From Enterobacteriaceae bacterium RIT693 (GTDB lineage Bacteria; Pseudomonadota; Gammaproteobacteria; Enterobacterales; Enterobacteriaceae): 64,000 nucleotides of DNA. Below are positions 35,512-46,682 of the stretch, one piece after another (the stretch's first letter is position 1; each line of letters starts with the position of its first letter). A model generated the notes under the pieces. That model saw only the letters and a list, made by a program, of their open reading frames with translations, searched no databases and had not been told where the DNA came from. The DNA is taken from positions 62,001-126,000 of the forward strand of contig WJYK01000001.1 of NCBI GenBank assembly GCA_009668225.1. Reading direction: 5' to 3'. A program made the translations under genes and the position numbers.

Positions 35512-36628
35512 GAAGCGCAATATTCTGGCAGTGGTAATCCCTGCTCTGCTGGTAGCCGGTGCAGCTAACGCTGCAGAAATCTACAACAAAAACGGCAACA
35601 AACTGGATCTGTACGGTAAAGTTGTTGGTGAGCGTGACTTCACCACCACCGGTGACAAAGGCAATACCGACGTCAACTACGGCCAGATCGGCTTTAAAGG
35701 CGAAACCCAGATCAATAACGATCTGACCGGCTATGGCCAGTGGGAATATCGTGCTCGTGCAAACGGCGGCGAAGGTAACCAGACTAACTCTACCCGTCTG
35801 GCATTCGCGGGTCTGAAAATTACTGATGGTGGTTCCATCGACTACGGCCGTAACTACGGTATCGTTTACGATGTTGAATCCTACACCGACATGGCGCCAT
35901 CCTGGTCTGGCGAAACCTGGGGCGGTGGCTATGTAGACAACTACATGACCAGCCGTTCTAACGGCCTGCTGACCTACCGCAACAGCGGTTTCTTCGGTCT
36001 GGTTGACGGTCTGAACTTTGGTATTCAGTACCAGGGCAAAAACGATCGTGCTAACCCATCCCAGTCTAACGGCGACGGCGTAGGCTACTCTCTGGGCTAT
36101 GACTTCGGCGCAGGCTTCTCTGCAATTGGTGCTTACAGCAACTCCAACCGCACCACCAAGCAGAAAGAAGACAACAACGGCAACAAAGCTGAAGCCTGGG
36201 CACTGGGTACCAAATACGACGCGAACAACATCTATCTGGCCGCGGTTTATGCTGAGACTCGCAACATGAGCCAGCTGAGCAACAACGTCTATAACAGCCC
36301 AGAAAAGGCTGACGACCCGAACTACTTCAGCGTAGCGAAGAAGACTCAGAACTTTGAAGTTATCGCTCAGTACCAGTTCGACTTCGGTCTGCGTCCATCC
36401 CTGGCATACGTTCAGTCCAAAGGCAAAAAACTGGCTAGCGTAGATGGTGGCAGTGCCGATCTGGCTAAATACATCGAAGCGGGTGCGACTTACTACTTCA
36501 ACAAAAACTTTAACGTTTATGCTGACTACCGCTTCAACCTGCTGAGCGACAGCGAAGCAGCTAAAACTGGCGGCGGCTGGGTTGGTTCTGACGACCAGGC
36601 AGCAGTTGGCGTGACCTATCAGTTCTAA
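35507..36628 (+). CDS. ompF: Porin OmpF
   Basis: General porin of the outer membrane, 373 aa, with a 22-residue signal peptide ([22 protein letters not shown]) cut before AEIYNKNG. It forms a 16-stranded trimeric barrel and ends in the assembly signal Tyr-Gln-Phe. It sits between asnS and aspC, the E. coli ompF position, with an ompF-type control region. Loop 3 is unusual: [12 protein letters not shown] replaces the usual TDMLPEFGGDT, so the conserved constriction Glu117 (E. coli mature numbering) becomes Ser and the loop is longer ([12 protein letters not shown]). Several external loops also differ. Confidence 0.95.
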   Translation: MMKRNILAVVIPALLVAGAANAAEIYNKNGNKLDLYGKVVGERDFTTTGDKGNTDVNYGQIGFKGETQINNDLTGYGQWEYRARANGGEGNQTNSTRLAFAGLKITDGGSIDYGRNYGIVYDVESYTDMAPSWSGETWGGGYVDNYMTSRSNGLLTYRNSGFFGLVDGLNFGIQYQGKNDRANPSQSNGDGVGYSLGYDFGAGFSAIGAYSNSNRTTKQKEDNNGNKAEAWALGTKYDANNIYLAAVYAETRNMSQLSNNVYNSPEKADDPNYFSVAKKTQNFEVIAQYQFDFGLRPSLAYVQSKGKKLASVDGGSADLAKYIEAGATYYFNKNFNVYADYRFNLLSDSEAAKTGGGWVGSDDQAAVGVTYQF

Positions 36629-36654
36629 TTTCAGCAATTTGTTTGTCTGAAATG

Positions 36655-36687
36655 TTTAAAAACAGGGCTTCGGCCCTGTTTTTTTAT
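36655..36687 (+). terminator. ompF terminator
   Basis: AAACAGGGC-TTCG-GCCCTGTTTTTTT, 9-bp stem with a UUCG tetraloop and T7. Confidence 0.96.
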
Positions 36688-36813
36688 GGCAAAAAAGTAG
36701 AATAAACCCGATGTTATCGCTAACCGTCTCTTTTTATCGCAAACGGTTGGCAATTCGTAAAACAGCAGTTAACCTGAAAGCGATTTCCCCCGATATCACT
36801 AATGGAACCCGTC

Positions 36814-38004
36814 ATGTTTGAGAACATTACCGCTGCCCCTGCCGATCCTATTCTTGGTCTGGCCGACCTGTTTCGCGCCGACGACCGTCCAACCAAAATC
36901 AACCTCGGCATCGGGGTCTATAAGGACGAGACCGGTAAAACCCCTGTCCTGACCAGCGTGAAGAAAGCAGAGCTTTATCTGCTGGAAAATGAGACCACCA
37001 AAAACTATCTGGGTATTGATGGTATTCCTGAATTTGGCCGTTGCACGCAAGAGCTACTGTTCGGTAAAGACAATGCGCTTATCGCCGATAAACGTGCCCG
37101 TACGGCACAAACACCAGGCGGTACCGGTGCGCTGCGCGTGGCCGCTGACTTCCTGGCAAAAAATACATCAGCGAAACGCGTCTGGGTAAGCAACCCAAGC
37201 TGGCCTAACCACAAAAGCGTGTTTAACGCCGCCGGACTGGAAGTGAAAGAGTACGCCTACTACGATGCGGAAAATCACAGTCTGGACTTTGATGGTCTGG
37301 TGGCCAGCCTGCAGGCGGCCGAAGCCGGTGACGTAGTGCTGTTCCACGGCTGCTGCCATAACCCAACCGGCATCGATCCTACTGCCGAACAGTGGAAAAC
37401 GCTGGCAGAGATGTCGCTGGCCAAAGGCTGGCTGCCGCTGTTTGACTTCGCCTATCAGGGCTTTGCCCGCGGGCTGGAAGAGGATGCCGAAGGCCTGCGT
37501 ATTTTCGCGGCCGGCCATAAAGAACTGCTGGTGGCCAGCTCCTACTCCAAGAACTTCGGTTTGTACAATGAACGCGTAGGTGCTTTCACGCTGGTTGCCA
37601 CCGATGCCGACACCGCCGATCGTTCATTCAGCCAGGTGAAATCGGTTATTCGCGCCAACTATTCCAACCCACCGGCACACGGTGCCTCCGTTGTTGCGAC
37701 CATTCTGAGCAATGACGCGCTGCGTACCATGTGGGAACAAGAGCTGACCGATATGCGCCAGCGTATTCACCGCATGCGTCAGCTGTTTGTGAATACCCTG
37801 CAGGAGAAAGGTGCTAACCGCGACTTCAGCTTCATCATTAACCAGAACGGGATGTTCTCGTTCAGCGGCCTGACCAAAGATCAGGTGCTGCGCCTGCGCG
37901 AAGAGTTTGGTGTTTACGCCGTCGCCTCCGGCCGCGTTAACGTTGCGGGAATGACCCCGGATAACATGGCGCCGCTGTGCGAAGCCATCGTTGCCGTGCT
38001 GTAA
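36814..38004 (+). CDS. aspC: Aspartate aminotransferase
   Basis: PLP enzyme interconverting aspartate/2-oxoglutarate and oxaloacetate/glutamate; 396 aa, as in E. coli. The PLP lysine lies in [13 protein letters not shown] (about residue 246). Other cofactor contacts are [16 protein letters not shown] and [10 protein letters not shown]; the C-terminal Arg for the substrate carboxylate is in [10 protein letters not shown]. The start [15 protein letters not shown] matches E. coli; the upstream ATG at 36802 adds four residues. Confidence 0.97.
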   Translation: MFENITAAPADPILGLADLFRADDRPTKINLGIGVYKDETGKTPVLTSVKKAELYLLENETTKNYLGIDGIPEFGRCTQELLFGKDNALIADKRARTAQTPGGTGALRVAADFLAKNTSAKRVWVSNPSWPNHKSVFNAAGLEVKEYAYYDAENHSLDFDGLVASLQAAEAGDVVLFHGCCHNPTGIDPTAEQWKTLAEMSLAKGWLPLFDFAYQGFARGLEEDAEGLRIFAAGHKELLVASSYSKNFGLYNERVGAFTLVATDADTADRSFSQVKSVIRANYSNPPAHGASVVATILSNDALRTMWEQELTDMRQRIHRMRQLFVNTLQEKGANRDFSFIINQNGMFSFSGLTKDQVLRLREEFGVYAVASGRVNVAGMTPDNMAPLCEAIVAVL

Positions 38005-38024
38005 AATTTACAGGCAGCAAAAAG

Positions 38025-38054
38025 TAAAAGAGCCGCGTAAGCGGCTCTTTTTAT
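38025..38054. terminator. bidirectional terminator between aspC and gloC
   Basis: AAAAGAGCCGC (38026-38036) / GCGGCTCTTTT (38041-38051) with loop GTAA. T-runs occur on both strands, fitting the two convergent genes. Confidence 0.92.
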
Positions 38055-38071
38055 TTTACTGGAAAACGGCT

Positions 38072-38719
38072 TTACCAGACCGGCAGCTCATCCTGCAAGA
38101 ATGGATTATGCAGGCGTTCGTAGCCTAAGGTAGACATCGGGCCGTGGCCAGGAATAAAGGTCACATCATCTCCCAGCGGCAGTAGCTTACGCTTGATCGA
38201 ATCAATCAACGCCGCATGATCGCCACGAGGGAAATCGCTGCGCCCCACCCCGCCTTTAAAGATGACATCACCAGAAACCAGCAAACGAGAGGCCGCATCG
38301 AAGAAGACAATATGGCCAGGCGTATGCCCCGGACAATGCAACACCTGTAAAGTTACATTCCCTACGGAAACACCTTCCCCTTCGTTTAACCAGCGGTCCG
38401 GCGTCAAAGGCTCACACTCGTCGAGGCCAAACATCCGGCTTTGCTGTGGCAGTCCCTGCAGCCAGAACTCATCTTCTTTTTCCGGCCCCACAACGGGCAC
38501 GCCGTAATGTGCCGCCAGCTCAGCCGCCGCGCCGACGTGATCGAGATGACCATGCGTCAACAGGATTTGGCTAATCTGCACGTTTTTCTGCGCCACTTCT
38601 TGCTTAATGCGCGCGGCATCGCCGCCAGGATCCACCAGCGCCGCCTGCTGCGTTTCCTCGCACCAAATAAGAGAACAGTTCTGGGCAAAAGCCGTGACCG
38701 GAATAATGTGATAGTTCAT
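38072..38719 (-). CDS. gloC: Hydroxyacylglutathione hydrolase GloC (type II glyoxalase)
   Basis: Metallo-beta-lactamase fold hydrolase of 215 aa that splits S-lactoylglutathione in methylglyoxal detoxification. The metal-binding THGHLDHVG motif lies near residues 54-62, with later ligands in [16 protein letters not shown] and [12 protein letters not shown]. It lacks the extra C-terminal domain of GloB, as E. coli GloC does. It lies 39 bases downstream of mepK on the same strand. Confidence 0.95.
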   Translation of the reverse strand: MNYHIIPVTAFAQNCSLIWCEETQQAALVDPGGDAARIKQEVAQKNVQISQILLTHGHLDHVGAAAELAAHYGVPVVGPEKEDEFWLQGLPQQSRMFGLDECEPLTPDRWLNEGEGVSVGNVTLQVLHCPGHTPGHIVFFDAASRLLVSGDVIFKGGVGRSDFPRGDHAALIDSIKRKLLPLGDDVTFIPGHGPMSTLGYERLHNPFLQDELPVW

Positions 38720-38758
38720 GCTGCTCCATTACCGACAACAAAGCCGGATTCCGTTGTT

Positions 38759-39307
38759 TTACCAGTGCCTTACCGGCCCGGTGTCAATATGCACAAAGTC
38801 GCTGCTGGGGTAGTATCCTACACCACCTGCGCGCATAGATAATGCTGCTTTGCGAATATTGCTTAACGAAACGCCTTCAATATGGAAATCCATCGCCTGG
38901 CCTTTGGTGTGGTAGCTTTTTTTCGCCACGCCGCGGCTGTGAGCGCGAAGTTCATTATTGGTGTCGATGGAGCGGTAGCCGGAAATCAGCTGGACCGGTT
39001 TATTAGTCCCCAAAAGCCCTTGCAGGCGATAGAGTTGGTCGAACAGCGAAGGATCGATGGATTTAATCTTATTCGCCCGGTAGTCCCGGAAGAAGTGATT
39101 AAGTTTTGCTAATTCATCCTGAATATAGCCTCTGCCATCAAAAAACTCAGCTTTCAGTGACTCTCCAGTATGCAGGTTATTGAGAGTCAAAATACGCGGG
39201 CGTGGTGTCGAGAGGGTGGCAAACGACGGCAAAGGCATGAGAGCGGCACCGAAAGCCACGCCCCCCAAAGCCAGTAGCTTGCGGCGATTAGCGTCAAATT
39301 TGTCCAT
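38759..39307 (-). CDS. mepK: Murein endopeptidase MepK
   Basis: Periplasmic peptidoglycan hydrolase of the M15-like DUF882 family, 182 aa. In E. coli it cuts 3-3 (mDAP-mDAP) crosslinks, with weaker activity on 4-3 links. The N terminus has a Tat-type signal (NRRKLLALGGVAFGAAL). Zinc ligands are expected in LISGYRSIDTN, SYHTKGQAMDFHIEG and DFVHIDTG, all intact. Its neighbour ldtD makes the same 3-3 bonds, so the pair suggests crosslink turnover. Confidence 0.94.
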   Translation of the reverse strand: MDKFDANRRKLLALGGVAFGAALMPLPSFATLSTPRPRILTLNNLHTGESLKAEFFDGRGYIQDELAKLNHFFRDYRANKIKSIDPSLFDQLYRLQGLLGTNKPVQLISGYRSIDTNNELRAHSRGVAKKSYHTKGQAMDFHIEGVSLSNIRKAALSMRAGGVGYYPSSDFVHIDTGPVRHW

Positions 39308-39406
39308 GATATCCAGGTCTACAGGTAATAAAATGATCGTTTAATATGCACTTTTGCGCACTGCCACGCACCATAACTGCCCGAATCCGGGGAGTCAAGG
39401 CACGAT

Positions 39407-39453
39407 AAAACCCAGCAACGGCGGGCCCTGTAGAGGGCCCTGCTGCGTTTTAC
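39407..39453 (-). terminator. ldtD terminator
   Basis: A long imperfect hairpin: core GGGCCCT-GTAG-AGGGCCC (39424-39441 region) extended by AAAACCCAGCA / TGCTGCGTTTT. On the minus strand it ends in TTTTA. Confidence 0.6.
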
Positions 39454-39490
39454 AATTTATACGACCACTAATTCATTAGAAATGTTGCGT

Positions 39491-41329
39491 TTAGCGGATT
39501 AATAACCCGGCTTTAACGAGGTTTTGTGCGCCAGATCGCGCGGTGAGATCATAATTGTAAATATCTGTACGAAACTCGGTACGCCCCTCTTTTCCGACAA
39601 ACGCCGTCAGATAGTAGAGATTAACGGGAATGTTTTGGCGGATATTCACGTATTTGGTATTCCCCTCCTGCAACGTGCTGGAGATACGGGAATCATTCCA
39701 TCCGGCATCCTGCAGCAGCATGTTCGCCAGTTCAGAGGCTTTATTCACGCGCACGCAGCCCGAACTCAGCGCCCTGGAATCCTTCTGGAACAGGGTATGG
39801 TTTGGCGTGTCGTGCAGATAGATAGCGTCGGAGCTCGGCATATTGAACTTGTAGCGACCAAGCGAATTTTGCGTGCCTGGCTTCTGCTGGAAGCGAAACG
39901 GCAGGTTGTTCTCGGTAATCGTCGACCAGTCAACGCGCCACGGGTCTATCGTCTCGGCGTTATTGCTCCAGCCGCGAATTACGCTATAGCCATGCTGTTC
40001 CAGGTAGCCTGGATTCTGGCGAACCTTAGGCAATATATCTTTTCGTGCAAGGGTCGGGGGCACGTTCCACGGCGGGTTAACCACGACATTATTCAGAGCG
40101 CTGCTCATCATCGGGGTTTTACGGTCAGGGCGCCCAACGATAACGCGTGACGCCAACGCCTCATTGCCGTTAAGGTAGTAAACCAGCGAGTAGTTAGGAA
40201 TGTTCACCATAATGCCGGTATCAAGTTTATCCGGCAGCAGGCGTAAACGCTGGATGTTCAGCGCCACCAGCGCCGCGCGTTGCTGAGGCGTGACGTTTAG
40301 CCAGTCACGCGTCAGCTGGCCGATAGTCCCGTCCGCCCCCAGCCCTTGCCATTGCTGGAAACGTTTTACACCGTCAACAAGGTCACGACCATAGACGCCG
40401 CGAGCAGCGGCCTTCTGCTTTTTACCTGCAGGTGCAGGCATATCTTCAACGCTAATTGCCGACGGGCTTACCGTAACATCAGCAACGGTAGTCGTCGTGC
40501 CCGATGACTTATCCTGCAGCATACCGGTTCGCGCCAGTATTTCCCTCAGTGCCCCCGCATCATTACTCCACTGCCCCGGCCTAAGCGTTTCTTTGCCTGT
40601 CATTTGAGGCCACGGGCGTGTATCGGACAGCAGGTGAATGAGAGACTGATGCAGTTGGGCATATTGAGGGTGCTGTGGCGCCAGACTCGCAATAAAGTTG
40701 ACCAGCGAGCCCTGGTCGACGGCGACCTGCCACTGGTTAATAACCGACAGCGGCGGCGTGTTTAGTTTGTAGGGCGTGCTGCCGTAGAGCCAGCGATTAC
40801 CGTCAATCGGGATCCCGGAGACAAATTGCAGATAGCCCATCATGGCATCAGAAAGCACGACGTCACGCGCCATACCGCTAACGGCAGGGTCAGTTAATAA
40901 CTCAATCCACTGGTTAAACTGCGGCTGGATACCGGCTATAGCCACTTCCGCCAGCTGCTGCTGAAAGGCTTTAACCGCATCGCGGTTTTCCCACATCGGC
41001 TTCATGTCTCTGGCGGCGTAAAAGGCCGACAGTGCATTCAGGTAAACCGGCGTGTAGCCCGCAGGCAGCCCGGCAATAAGCTGCGAACGGCTTTGCGCAG
41101 CAGACATGGTAGAGGTGTTGGTTGGCAGCGTGCCGGCCATCGTGGCCGTCGCCGTAGACTGCGCTAAGGGTTGATTCAGCTCCGTTGGCCTATCGGTCTG
41201 AAAAGCCGAGCTATCAGACGGAACGACGGCAGGCTCGTCGGCCTGTACCGTAAACAGCGGAGCGAAACTGAGTGCCAGACAGTAACTCACCGCCGACAAT
41301 CGAAAACTTTTTACTTTTCCTAGCAACAT
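39491..41329 (-). CDS. ldtD: L,D-transpeptidase LdtD
   Basis: Makes 3-3 peptidoglycan crosslinks in the periplasm and can bypass beta-lactam-inhibited transpeptidases. The product from ATG 41329 is 612 aa (E. coli 615), with an N-terminal signal sequence ([20 protein letters not shown]), a peptidoglycan-binding domain ([20 protein letters not shown]) and a YkuD catalytic domain with HDTPNHTLF and the nucleophile Cys in [14 protein letters not shown]-type ribosome site precedes this ATG; the TTG frame start at 41365 is less likely. The linker at about residues 265-315 differs from E. coli. Confidence 0.94.
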   Translation of the reverse strand: MLLGKVKSFRLSAVSYCLALSFAPLFTVQADEPAVVPSDSSAFQTDRPTELNQPLAQSTATATMAGTLPTNTSTMSAAQSRSQLIAGLPAGYTPVYLNALSAFYAARDMKPMWENRDAVKAFQQQLAEVAIAGIQPQFNQWIELLTDPAVSGMARDVVLSDAMMGYLQFVSGIPIDGNRWLYGSTPYKLNTPPLSVINQWQVAVDQGSLVNFIASLAPQHPQYAQLHQSLIHLLSDTRPWPQMTGKETLRPGQWSNDAGALREILARTGMLQDKSSGTTTTVADVTVSPSAISVEDMPAPAGKKQKAAARGVYGRDLVDGVKRFQQWQGLGADGTIGQLTRDWLNVTPQQRAALVALNIQRLRLLPDKLDTGIMVNIPNYSLVYYLNGNEALASRVIVGRPDRKTPMMSSALNNVVVNPPWNVPPTLARKDILPKVRQNPGYLEQHGYSVIRGWSNNAETIDPWRVDWSTITENNLPFRFQQKPGTQNSLGRYKFNMPSSDAIYLHDTPNHTLFQKDSRALSSGCVRVNKASELANMLLQDAGWNDSRISSTLQEGNTKYVNIRQNIPVNLYYLTAFVGKEGRTEFRTDIYNYDLTARSGAQNLVKAGLLIR

Positions 41330-41454
41330 CCCTTGCCCCCTGTTTATCACTGTGCTCACCGTCAAAGGCGGGAAGTATTCACCACTAGTATATAAACAGT
41401 AAAAACCATTTGCCTGACAAAATGTAAAGAAAATTAAAGATTAAGGCTGTTCGA

Positions 41455-41483
41455 CACAAAAAAAAGCGGGCTGTAGCCCGCTT
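41455..41483 (-). terminator. mukB operon terminator
   Basis: AAGCGGGCT-GT-AGCCCGCTT (41464-41483) followed on the minus strand by a run of eight or more Ts. Confidence 0.92.
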
Positions 41484-41511
41484 AGTTAATTGACAAACCT
41501 GGCTGTTACTT

Positions 41512-44500
41512 TTACGACGCGTCGGCCGTGCCGGATTCAGGCTCGGGTTCAGGCAACGCCGGTGCTGCAAAGCCACGCAGGCCGACAACGTGAACATGCT
41601 CGCTGTTCTGGAACACCTTACGCACCAGCTTGTAGGTAGTGCCTTTTTCAGGGCTGATGTTTTCTGGCGCAGCAATAATTAATTGCATTTCCAGTCGCTC
41701 ACACAGTTCGAACAGCGTAGCGATGGACTTGGCATCCAGACGCGCCGCTTCATCAAGGAACAACAGACGGCAAGGGGAGATGTCTTTCCCACGCAGGCGC
41801 TGGGACTCGTCTTCCCAGCTCTGAACAACCATCACCAGGATAGACATCCCGGTACCGATAGCTTCCCCGGTAGACAGCGCCCCACTTTCCGCACGTAGCC
41901 AACCGTCTGAACCACGGTTTACCTCAACTTCCATTTCCAGATAGTTACGGTAATCCAGCAGCTCTTCACCGATGGTCTGCGGCGTGCGCTGGCCCATGTC
42001 GATCTGCGGGTTCAGGCGCTGATACAGCTTCGCCAACGCTTCGGAGAAGGTCAGGCGGCTGCTGTTAAACAGATCCTGATGCTGCTCATGCTGCTCGGAA
42101 AGCACATTCAGCAGCGTGGCGTGAGCTTCACGCACGTTGACGTTAAGACGAACGCTCTTCACCTGGCCGAAGGAGACGCTTTGCAGGCCCTGGTTAAGCA
42201 TACGGATACGGTTCTGCTCACGCTGAATGGTTTTACGAATGATGTTCGCCACACTGCGAGAGCTGATAGCCAGCTTCTGCTCGCGCGAGGTCAGCTCTTC
42301 CGTCAGGCGACTCAGCTCGATTTCCATCTGTTCGATAGCTTCTACCGGGTCATCGGTACGGATGATATCCTGGCGAATACGTTCGCGCAGATGCTGGTAA
42401 ACCGCGACAAAGAACTGGATCTTACGTTCAGGGCGCTTCGGATCTTCCGACATGCGCAGCACATCGCGCAGATGTTCGTTGTCGGCAACGGCCAGGCGCA
42501 GCGCACCCAACGCTTTATCCGACATGGAGCGCAGATCGTCGCCGGAGAGATAGGCCAGTTCGCGACGGTGCAGGCGGCGCTCAACGCCGTTGTCTTTCAC
42601 CATACGCATCACGGCGCACCAGCCAGCTTTCGCCGTCACAACCTGCTCGCGCATCTCAAAGTAGTTACGCTCAAGCTGCTTCAGTTTACGAGTGAGGTTA
42701 TTCATCTCCGCTTCGCAATAAGTCAGCTGCTTCTCAAGCTGATTACGGCGTGAACGGTTGTTGCTAAGCGCGGTATGCAGCTCATCACGACGCGCACGCG
42801 CCCTTTCCTCTGCGCCGGCGTCGGCACGCACGCCGATATCCTGCAGCTCTTTATGCAGGTCGGTCAGCAGCTCTTTTTTGGTATCAAAGGAGCTTTTTAA
42901 TGACGCCATTAACTGGCTGTACTGCCCCAGTTGCTGAGCATGCTGGCGCAAGGCTTCACGGGAGCGGGTACGTTCCACTTCGGCCTGCTCCAGACGCTGG
43001 CGCAGCTTCTCATTCAGATCGCTGTTGCCGTCGAGCATGGCAGCAGAGTCGCTGTAGCTGAAGTGAGCACGGCGCTGGACAACCTCAGTCAGTGCAAAGG
43101 CGCGCTGACGTGCATCGCGTTGCATCTGCTGCGCGTGGGCATAATCATCTTTCAGCTGTTCAAACTGTTCAGGGTCGCTTTGCAGAACGCTGGCAATACC
43201 CTCAAGCTTAATCAATTGGTTGCCGTGCTGCTGAATAAAGCGAGCAGACTCTTCGGCTTCATCCAGGCGTTCCTGAATTTCGTCGCAGCGGTCAGCCAAC
43301 GTTTCGTCATTCAGCAGGCTAATGCGCGGCAGCAGGCGGTTAAGCTGTGCCACGCCCTCTTTTGCCAGATCAAACTGTTGGCGCTGCTGCTGGTTGTCAT
43401 TCTCGTGGTTGCTGATTGCCCGCTCGATTTCGCCGCGACGGCTATTGAGCTGGCGAATTTCTGCTTCCGGATCGTCTTCAAATGCCACGCCAAGGTGCTG
43501 GCCAATAAAACGACTAAATGACTGATGCAGGCGCTGGTTTTTCTGCACATCGAAAGAGAGTGTCGCAAAGCGTTCTGCAAGTGACTCACGCTCGTTGTGC
43601 AGTGCTTCAAGGCGGTTTTCACGCGCGGCACGACCAAATAGCGGCAGCTCCGGCAGGCGAGAATAACGCCACTGGCGTTCGGCAGTTTTCACCAACACCG
43701 CCGCGCCCATGTCCTCAACGGTGAACACGCTGTCATCGAACGAAGATGGGTCGCCTTCAATCAGGTAAAGATCTTCCGGGCAATCTTCGAGATTTTCCAG
43801 TTGCTCACGCACCAGAGACAGGTCCGGCACGACGATCGCATGGCGCGACGGACCATAAAGCGCCGAGAAGTATGGGGCATCTTCAAGACCGATATCGTCG
43901 TAAATTTCGGACAGCAGCACGCCACCAAAGCGTTCCGCCAGGGCGTTCAAGCGCGGATCTTCTGCTCCGCCCGGCTGGCTAAGGCGCTCAATTTCTTCGT
44001 CAACGGCACGCTTGCGCGCCCCGACTTCATCACGCTCAACGGTAGACTCGCGCTCGCGCTCCAGCAGCTGCTGCATGTATTCAGTCACTTGCTGACTGGT
44101 TTCAAACTGCTCGTTGCTTTGCTCGCAAAGCTGGGTCAGGCTGGTTTGTGCTGCAATCCATCTTGGGGCACGCAGGTTCAGCGTTTTAATCGTCGCCTGT
44201 AGCTGTTCAAGCTCCTGGCGCAAGGCCATACGCTGTTCGCTGGCGTCAGCAACGGTTTGCTGTAGCGCGCCAATGCGCTCTTCCAGCTCCTCGTGCAGCG
44301 CCTCCAGCTCTTCTGGATCGAACTGCTTACCCTGCCGTTTGCAGAAGTCGGCCAGCAGGCGTTCGGCTTCCTGCTGTTCACGCAGACGTTGCTCAAGTTC
44401 GTTCAGACGCATACGCAGCGGCTGTACCTGCTCAGCGAGATGGCGCTGGTTATTGCTGTCGCGAATCAACTCGCGGGCGGTTTCCCAGGCATCGCTGCGG

Positions 44501-45969
44501 CTAACGCTTCCGCCGATGGCCGTAACGAGCTGATAAGCCTGTTCGAACTGGCTGTGGGCCGCCTGAGCGACGCTCATCTTCTGTTCAAGCGAGAGCAGTT
44601 TGTCGGTCGCTTCCATCTCTTTCGCTTTGAACGTGTCCAGCCACTCATCGGCGCTGTCCGCAGTCAAATCTGGAAGATGGCAAAGCTTACGAGCGCGCTC
44701 AAGCGCCTGCAGCGCCTGCTGATACTGAATGGCGCGGGTCTGCTGTACGTCCAGCGCCTGCTGGTAATCAGCAAGCTGGCTTTTCAGCTCATCCACTTCC
44801 AGCTCGGCGGCTTCAGCGCGGGCTTCGTTCTCTTCCTGCTGTTCGTGCGCTTCGGCGACAATTTCGTTTTGCTCTTCAAGGCGGATTTGCAGCTCGTCGA
44901 GATCGGCCTCGTAGCGCTCTATCTTTTCCTGCTGACGAATAGCCGTTTGCACCAGATTCAGGTGGTCGCTCGCTGCCTGATAATCAGTCTCGAGGTCGCC
45001 TTCCGCCCCGCTATGCTCGCCAAGCTCACGTGCCATATCGACATGCTTATACTGCTCGGTGGCCAGTTGCTGGCGGCTGGTCAGCAGTTCACGGCGGAAC
45101 TCCAGCGCTTTATCGAGATGGATGCGACGCTCGTTGGCATGACGCATATAGTCCGCCGCCACATAGTTAGTGGCTTCGGAGATCAAATGTTTAAACAGAT
45201 CGCGATCGGACTGCGTGACGCGAATAGCTTCCAGCGTCATGCGGTTTTCACGCAGCGCCGCTTCCATATCCTGGAAGGCCTTGCGCACGCCGCCGTTTTC
45301 CGGCAGCAGGTAGTCTCGCAGAGAGCGAGTAATCGCGCTGGAAATCCCCCCGTAAAGCGAGGCTTCAATCAGGCGATAATATTTACTACGGTCGGCCGCA
45401 CTGCGCAGACGGCGGGCAACAATACCCAGATCGAACATCAGCGAGTGATAATCGGTGATGGAGTTAAATTGCTTAAACTGCACGCCTTCAATGGCTTCAA
45501 CTTTGTCCTTCAGCTCCTGCAAGCTGAGGACGCGAGCCTGACGTTCATTCAGCGTTTCAGTCAGCAGTTGCGTTGGCTGGATAGCGGTCGGCAAGCCCTG
45601 AATGGCAAAAGGCTTGATATCGACTTTACGGTCGCGCCCGGCAACCTGCTGGAGGCGCACACCAACCACCACGCGCTGATGCCGCGAGTTGATCACATCA
45701 AGCGTTGAATAGCAGACGCCAGCCTTCAGCTTGCCGTGAAGGCCTTTATCACGAGAGCCTGAGGTGGCACCGGCTTCCGTGGTGTTACGGAAGTGAAGCA
45801 GGGTCAAGTCCGGGATAAGCGCCGTTACGAAGGCCGCCATGGTGGTGGATTTACCCGCCCCGTTACCGCCGGAAAGCGTAGTAACCAGCTCATCAAGGTC
45901 GAAGGTACGGGCAAAGAAACCATTCCAGTTAACCAGCGTCAGCGAGCGAAATTTTCCGCGTTCAATCAT
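41512..45969 (-). CDS. mukB: Chromosome partition protein MukB (SMC-like)
   Basis: SMC-type ATPase of 1485 aa that condenses and segregates the chromosome together with MukE and MukF and binds topoisomerase IV. The N-terminal head has Walker [12 protein letters not shown] (about residues 33-43). Two long coiled-coil arms flank the hinge (about residues 645-805, including the [20 protein letters not shown] region). The C-terminal head has the signature [12 protein letters not shown] and Walker [14 protein letters not shown]. Its start overlaps the mukE stop by 4 bases; it is the last gene of cmoM-mukFEB. Confidence 0.98.
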   Translation of the reverse strand: MIERGKFRSLTLVNWNGFFARTFDLDELVTTLSGGNGAGKSTTMAAFVTALIPDLTLLHFRNTTEAGATSGSRDKGLHGKLKAGVCYSTLDVINSRHQRVVVGVRLQQVAGRDRKVDIKPFAIQGLPTAIQPTQLLTETLNERQARVLSLQELKDKVEAIEGVQFKQFNSITDYHSLMFDLGIVARRLRSAADRSKYYRLIEASLYGGISSAITRSLRDYLLPENGGVRKAFQDMEAALRENRMTLEAIRVTQSDRDLFKHLISEATNYVAADYMRHANERRIHLDKALEFRRELLTSRQQLATEQYKHVDMARELGEHSGAEGDLETDYQAASDHLNLVQTAIRQQEKIERYEADLDELQIRLEEQNEIVAEAHEQQEENEARAEAAELEVDELKSQLADYQQALDVQQTRAIQYQQALQALERARKLCHLPDLTADSADEWLDTFKAKEMEATDKLLSLEQKMSVAQAAHSQFEQAYQLVTAIGGSVSRSDAWETARELIRDSNNQRHLAEQVQPLRMRLNELEQRLREQQEAERLLADFCKRQGKQFDPEELEALHEELEERIGALQQTVADASEQRMALRQELEQLQATIKTLNLRAPRWIAAQTSLTQLCEQSNEQFETSQQVTEYMQQLLERERESTVERDEVGARKRAVDEEIERLSQPGGAEDPRLNALAERFGGVLLSEIYDDIGLEDAPYFSALYGPSRHAIVVPDLSLVREQLENLEDCPEDLYLIEGDPSSFDDSVFTVEDMGAAVLVKTAERQWRYSRLPELPLFGRAARENRLEALHNERESLAERFATLSFDVQKNQRLHQSFSRFIGQHLGVAFEDDPEAEIRQLNSRRGEIERAISNHENDNQQQRQQFDLAKEGVAQLNRLLPRISLLNDETLADRCDEIQERLDEAEESARFIQQHGNQLIKLEGIASVLQSDPEQFEQLKDDYAHAQQMQRDARQRAFALTEVVQRRAHFSYSDSAAMLDGNSDLNEKLRQRLEQAEVERTRSREALRQHAQQLGQYSQLMASLKSSFDTKKELLTDLHKELQDIGVRADAGAEERARARRDELHTALSNNRSRRNQLEKQLTYCEAEMNNLTRKLKQLERNYFEMREQVVTAKAGWCAVMRMVKDNGVERRLHRRELAYLSGDDLRSMSDKALGALRLAVADNEHLRDVLRMSEDPKRPERKIQFFVAVYQHLRERIRQDIIRTDDPVEAIEQMEIELSRLTEELTSREQKLAISSRSVANIIRKTIQREQNRIRMLNQGLQSVSFGQVKSVRLNVNVREAHATLLNVLSEQHEQHQDLFNSSRLTFSEALAKLYQRLNPQIDMGQRTPQTIGEELLDYRNYLEMEVEVNRGSDGWLRAESGALSTGEAIGTGMSILVMVVQSWEDESQRLRGKDISPCRLLFLDEAARLDAKSIATLFELCERLEMQLIIAAPENISPEKGTTYKLVRKVFQNSEHVHVVGLRGFAAPALPEPEPESGTADAS

Positions 45970-46682
45970 TCCTGTTCATCCTCCGCGTTATCAAGTCCTG
46001 GTTGTGGCTCATCGCTCTCATCATTGAGCTGCAGGCGGCTTTCTACCGCCATGGCTTCGCCGTCGCGAATCATGCGCAACTGGGCTTCACGCGGATCGTC
46101 GCCGCTACGAACATCAGCCCCAAAACGGAAGACCGATTCGGTGATGCGGAATTTACTGCTGTCATGACCCATAAACCAGATCATGCCGAGGCGACGCAAA
46201 CGAGTAAGAGAAGCACGAACTTTCTCCTGCAGCTTCTGGCGGTCGAGATCCGACCCCGTGGAGCGGTTGTTAACCAGCTTCAGCAGTTTGTTCTCATCCG
46301 CCAGCGTCAGCAGTTCGTCGTAAAGCTCCTGCTGGGTAAAAATACCTTCATTTGCCAGACGTTCCGGGCTGAGATAGAGATAGCAAAGGATCTTGCCGAC
46401 CATCATATCCAGCTCAGAGAGCACCGACCTCGGAATAAGCGTAGTGGAGCGAGGACGCAGATAGAAAAAACCTTCCGGCGCGCGAATCAGCTCAACGTTG
46501 TAGCGTGCGTAGAACTCTTCCAGATACGCCTGGAAGTCCATCAAAAAGGCATGATTATCCAGCTCTTCAAGGCCAATGTGTCGCCCGGCGCGCAGCTGAC
46601 TGTCGAGCGCTGGAAAGAGAGGGTTGGCCAGCGCCTGTGCCAGTTTAACCGGCATCACTTGTTCAATATTTGTTGATGACAT
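45966..46682 (-). CDS. mukE: Chromosome partition protein MukE
   Basis: KITE-type winged-helix subunit of the MukBEF condensin, 238 aa (E. coli 234). The N-terminal part to [21 protein letters not shown] is nearly identical to E. coli; the acidic C-terminal tail ([20 protein letters not shown]) is four residues longer. It overlaps mukF by 20 bases and mukB by 4, so the three subunits are translationally linked. Confidence 0.97.
   Translation of the reverse strand: MSSTNIEQVMPVKLAQALANPLFPALDSQLRAGRHIGLEELDNHAFLMDFQAYLEEFYARYNVELIRAPEGFFYLRPRSTTLIPRSVLSELDMMVGKILCYLYLSPERLANEGIFTQQELYDELLTLADENKLLKLVNNRSTGSDLDRQKLQEKVRASLTRLRRLGMIWFMGHDSSKFRITESVFRFGADVRSGDDPREAQLRMIRDGEAMAVESRLQLNDESDEPQPGLDNAEDEQE

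Noticed and set aside
35435-36637. 400-residue minus-strand frame covering ompF
   Set aside because: It mirrors the strongly biased codon use of ompF on the opposite strand. ompF itself is certain. The similar frame opposite ompA (5231-5959) was also rejected.
44293-45708. 471-residue plus-strand open frame opposite mukB
   Set aside because: It is antisense to the well-matched mukB, starts without a ribosome site, and has no recognisable protein family. The other long plus-strand frames opposite mukB, mukE, mukF, pepN and pqiB were rejected for the same reason.
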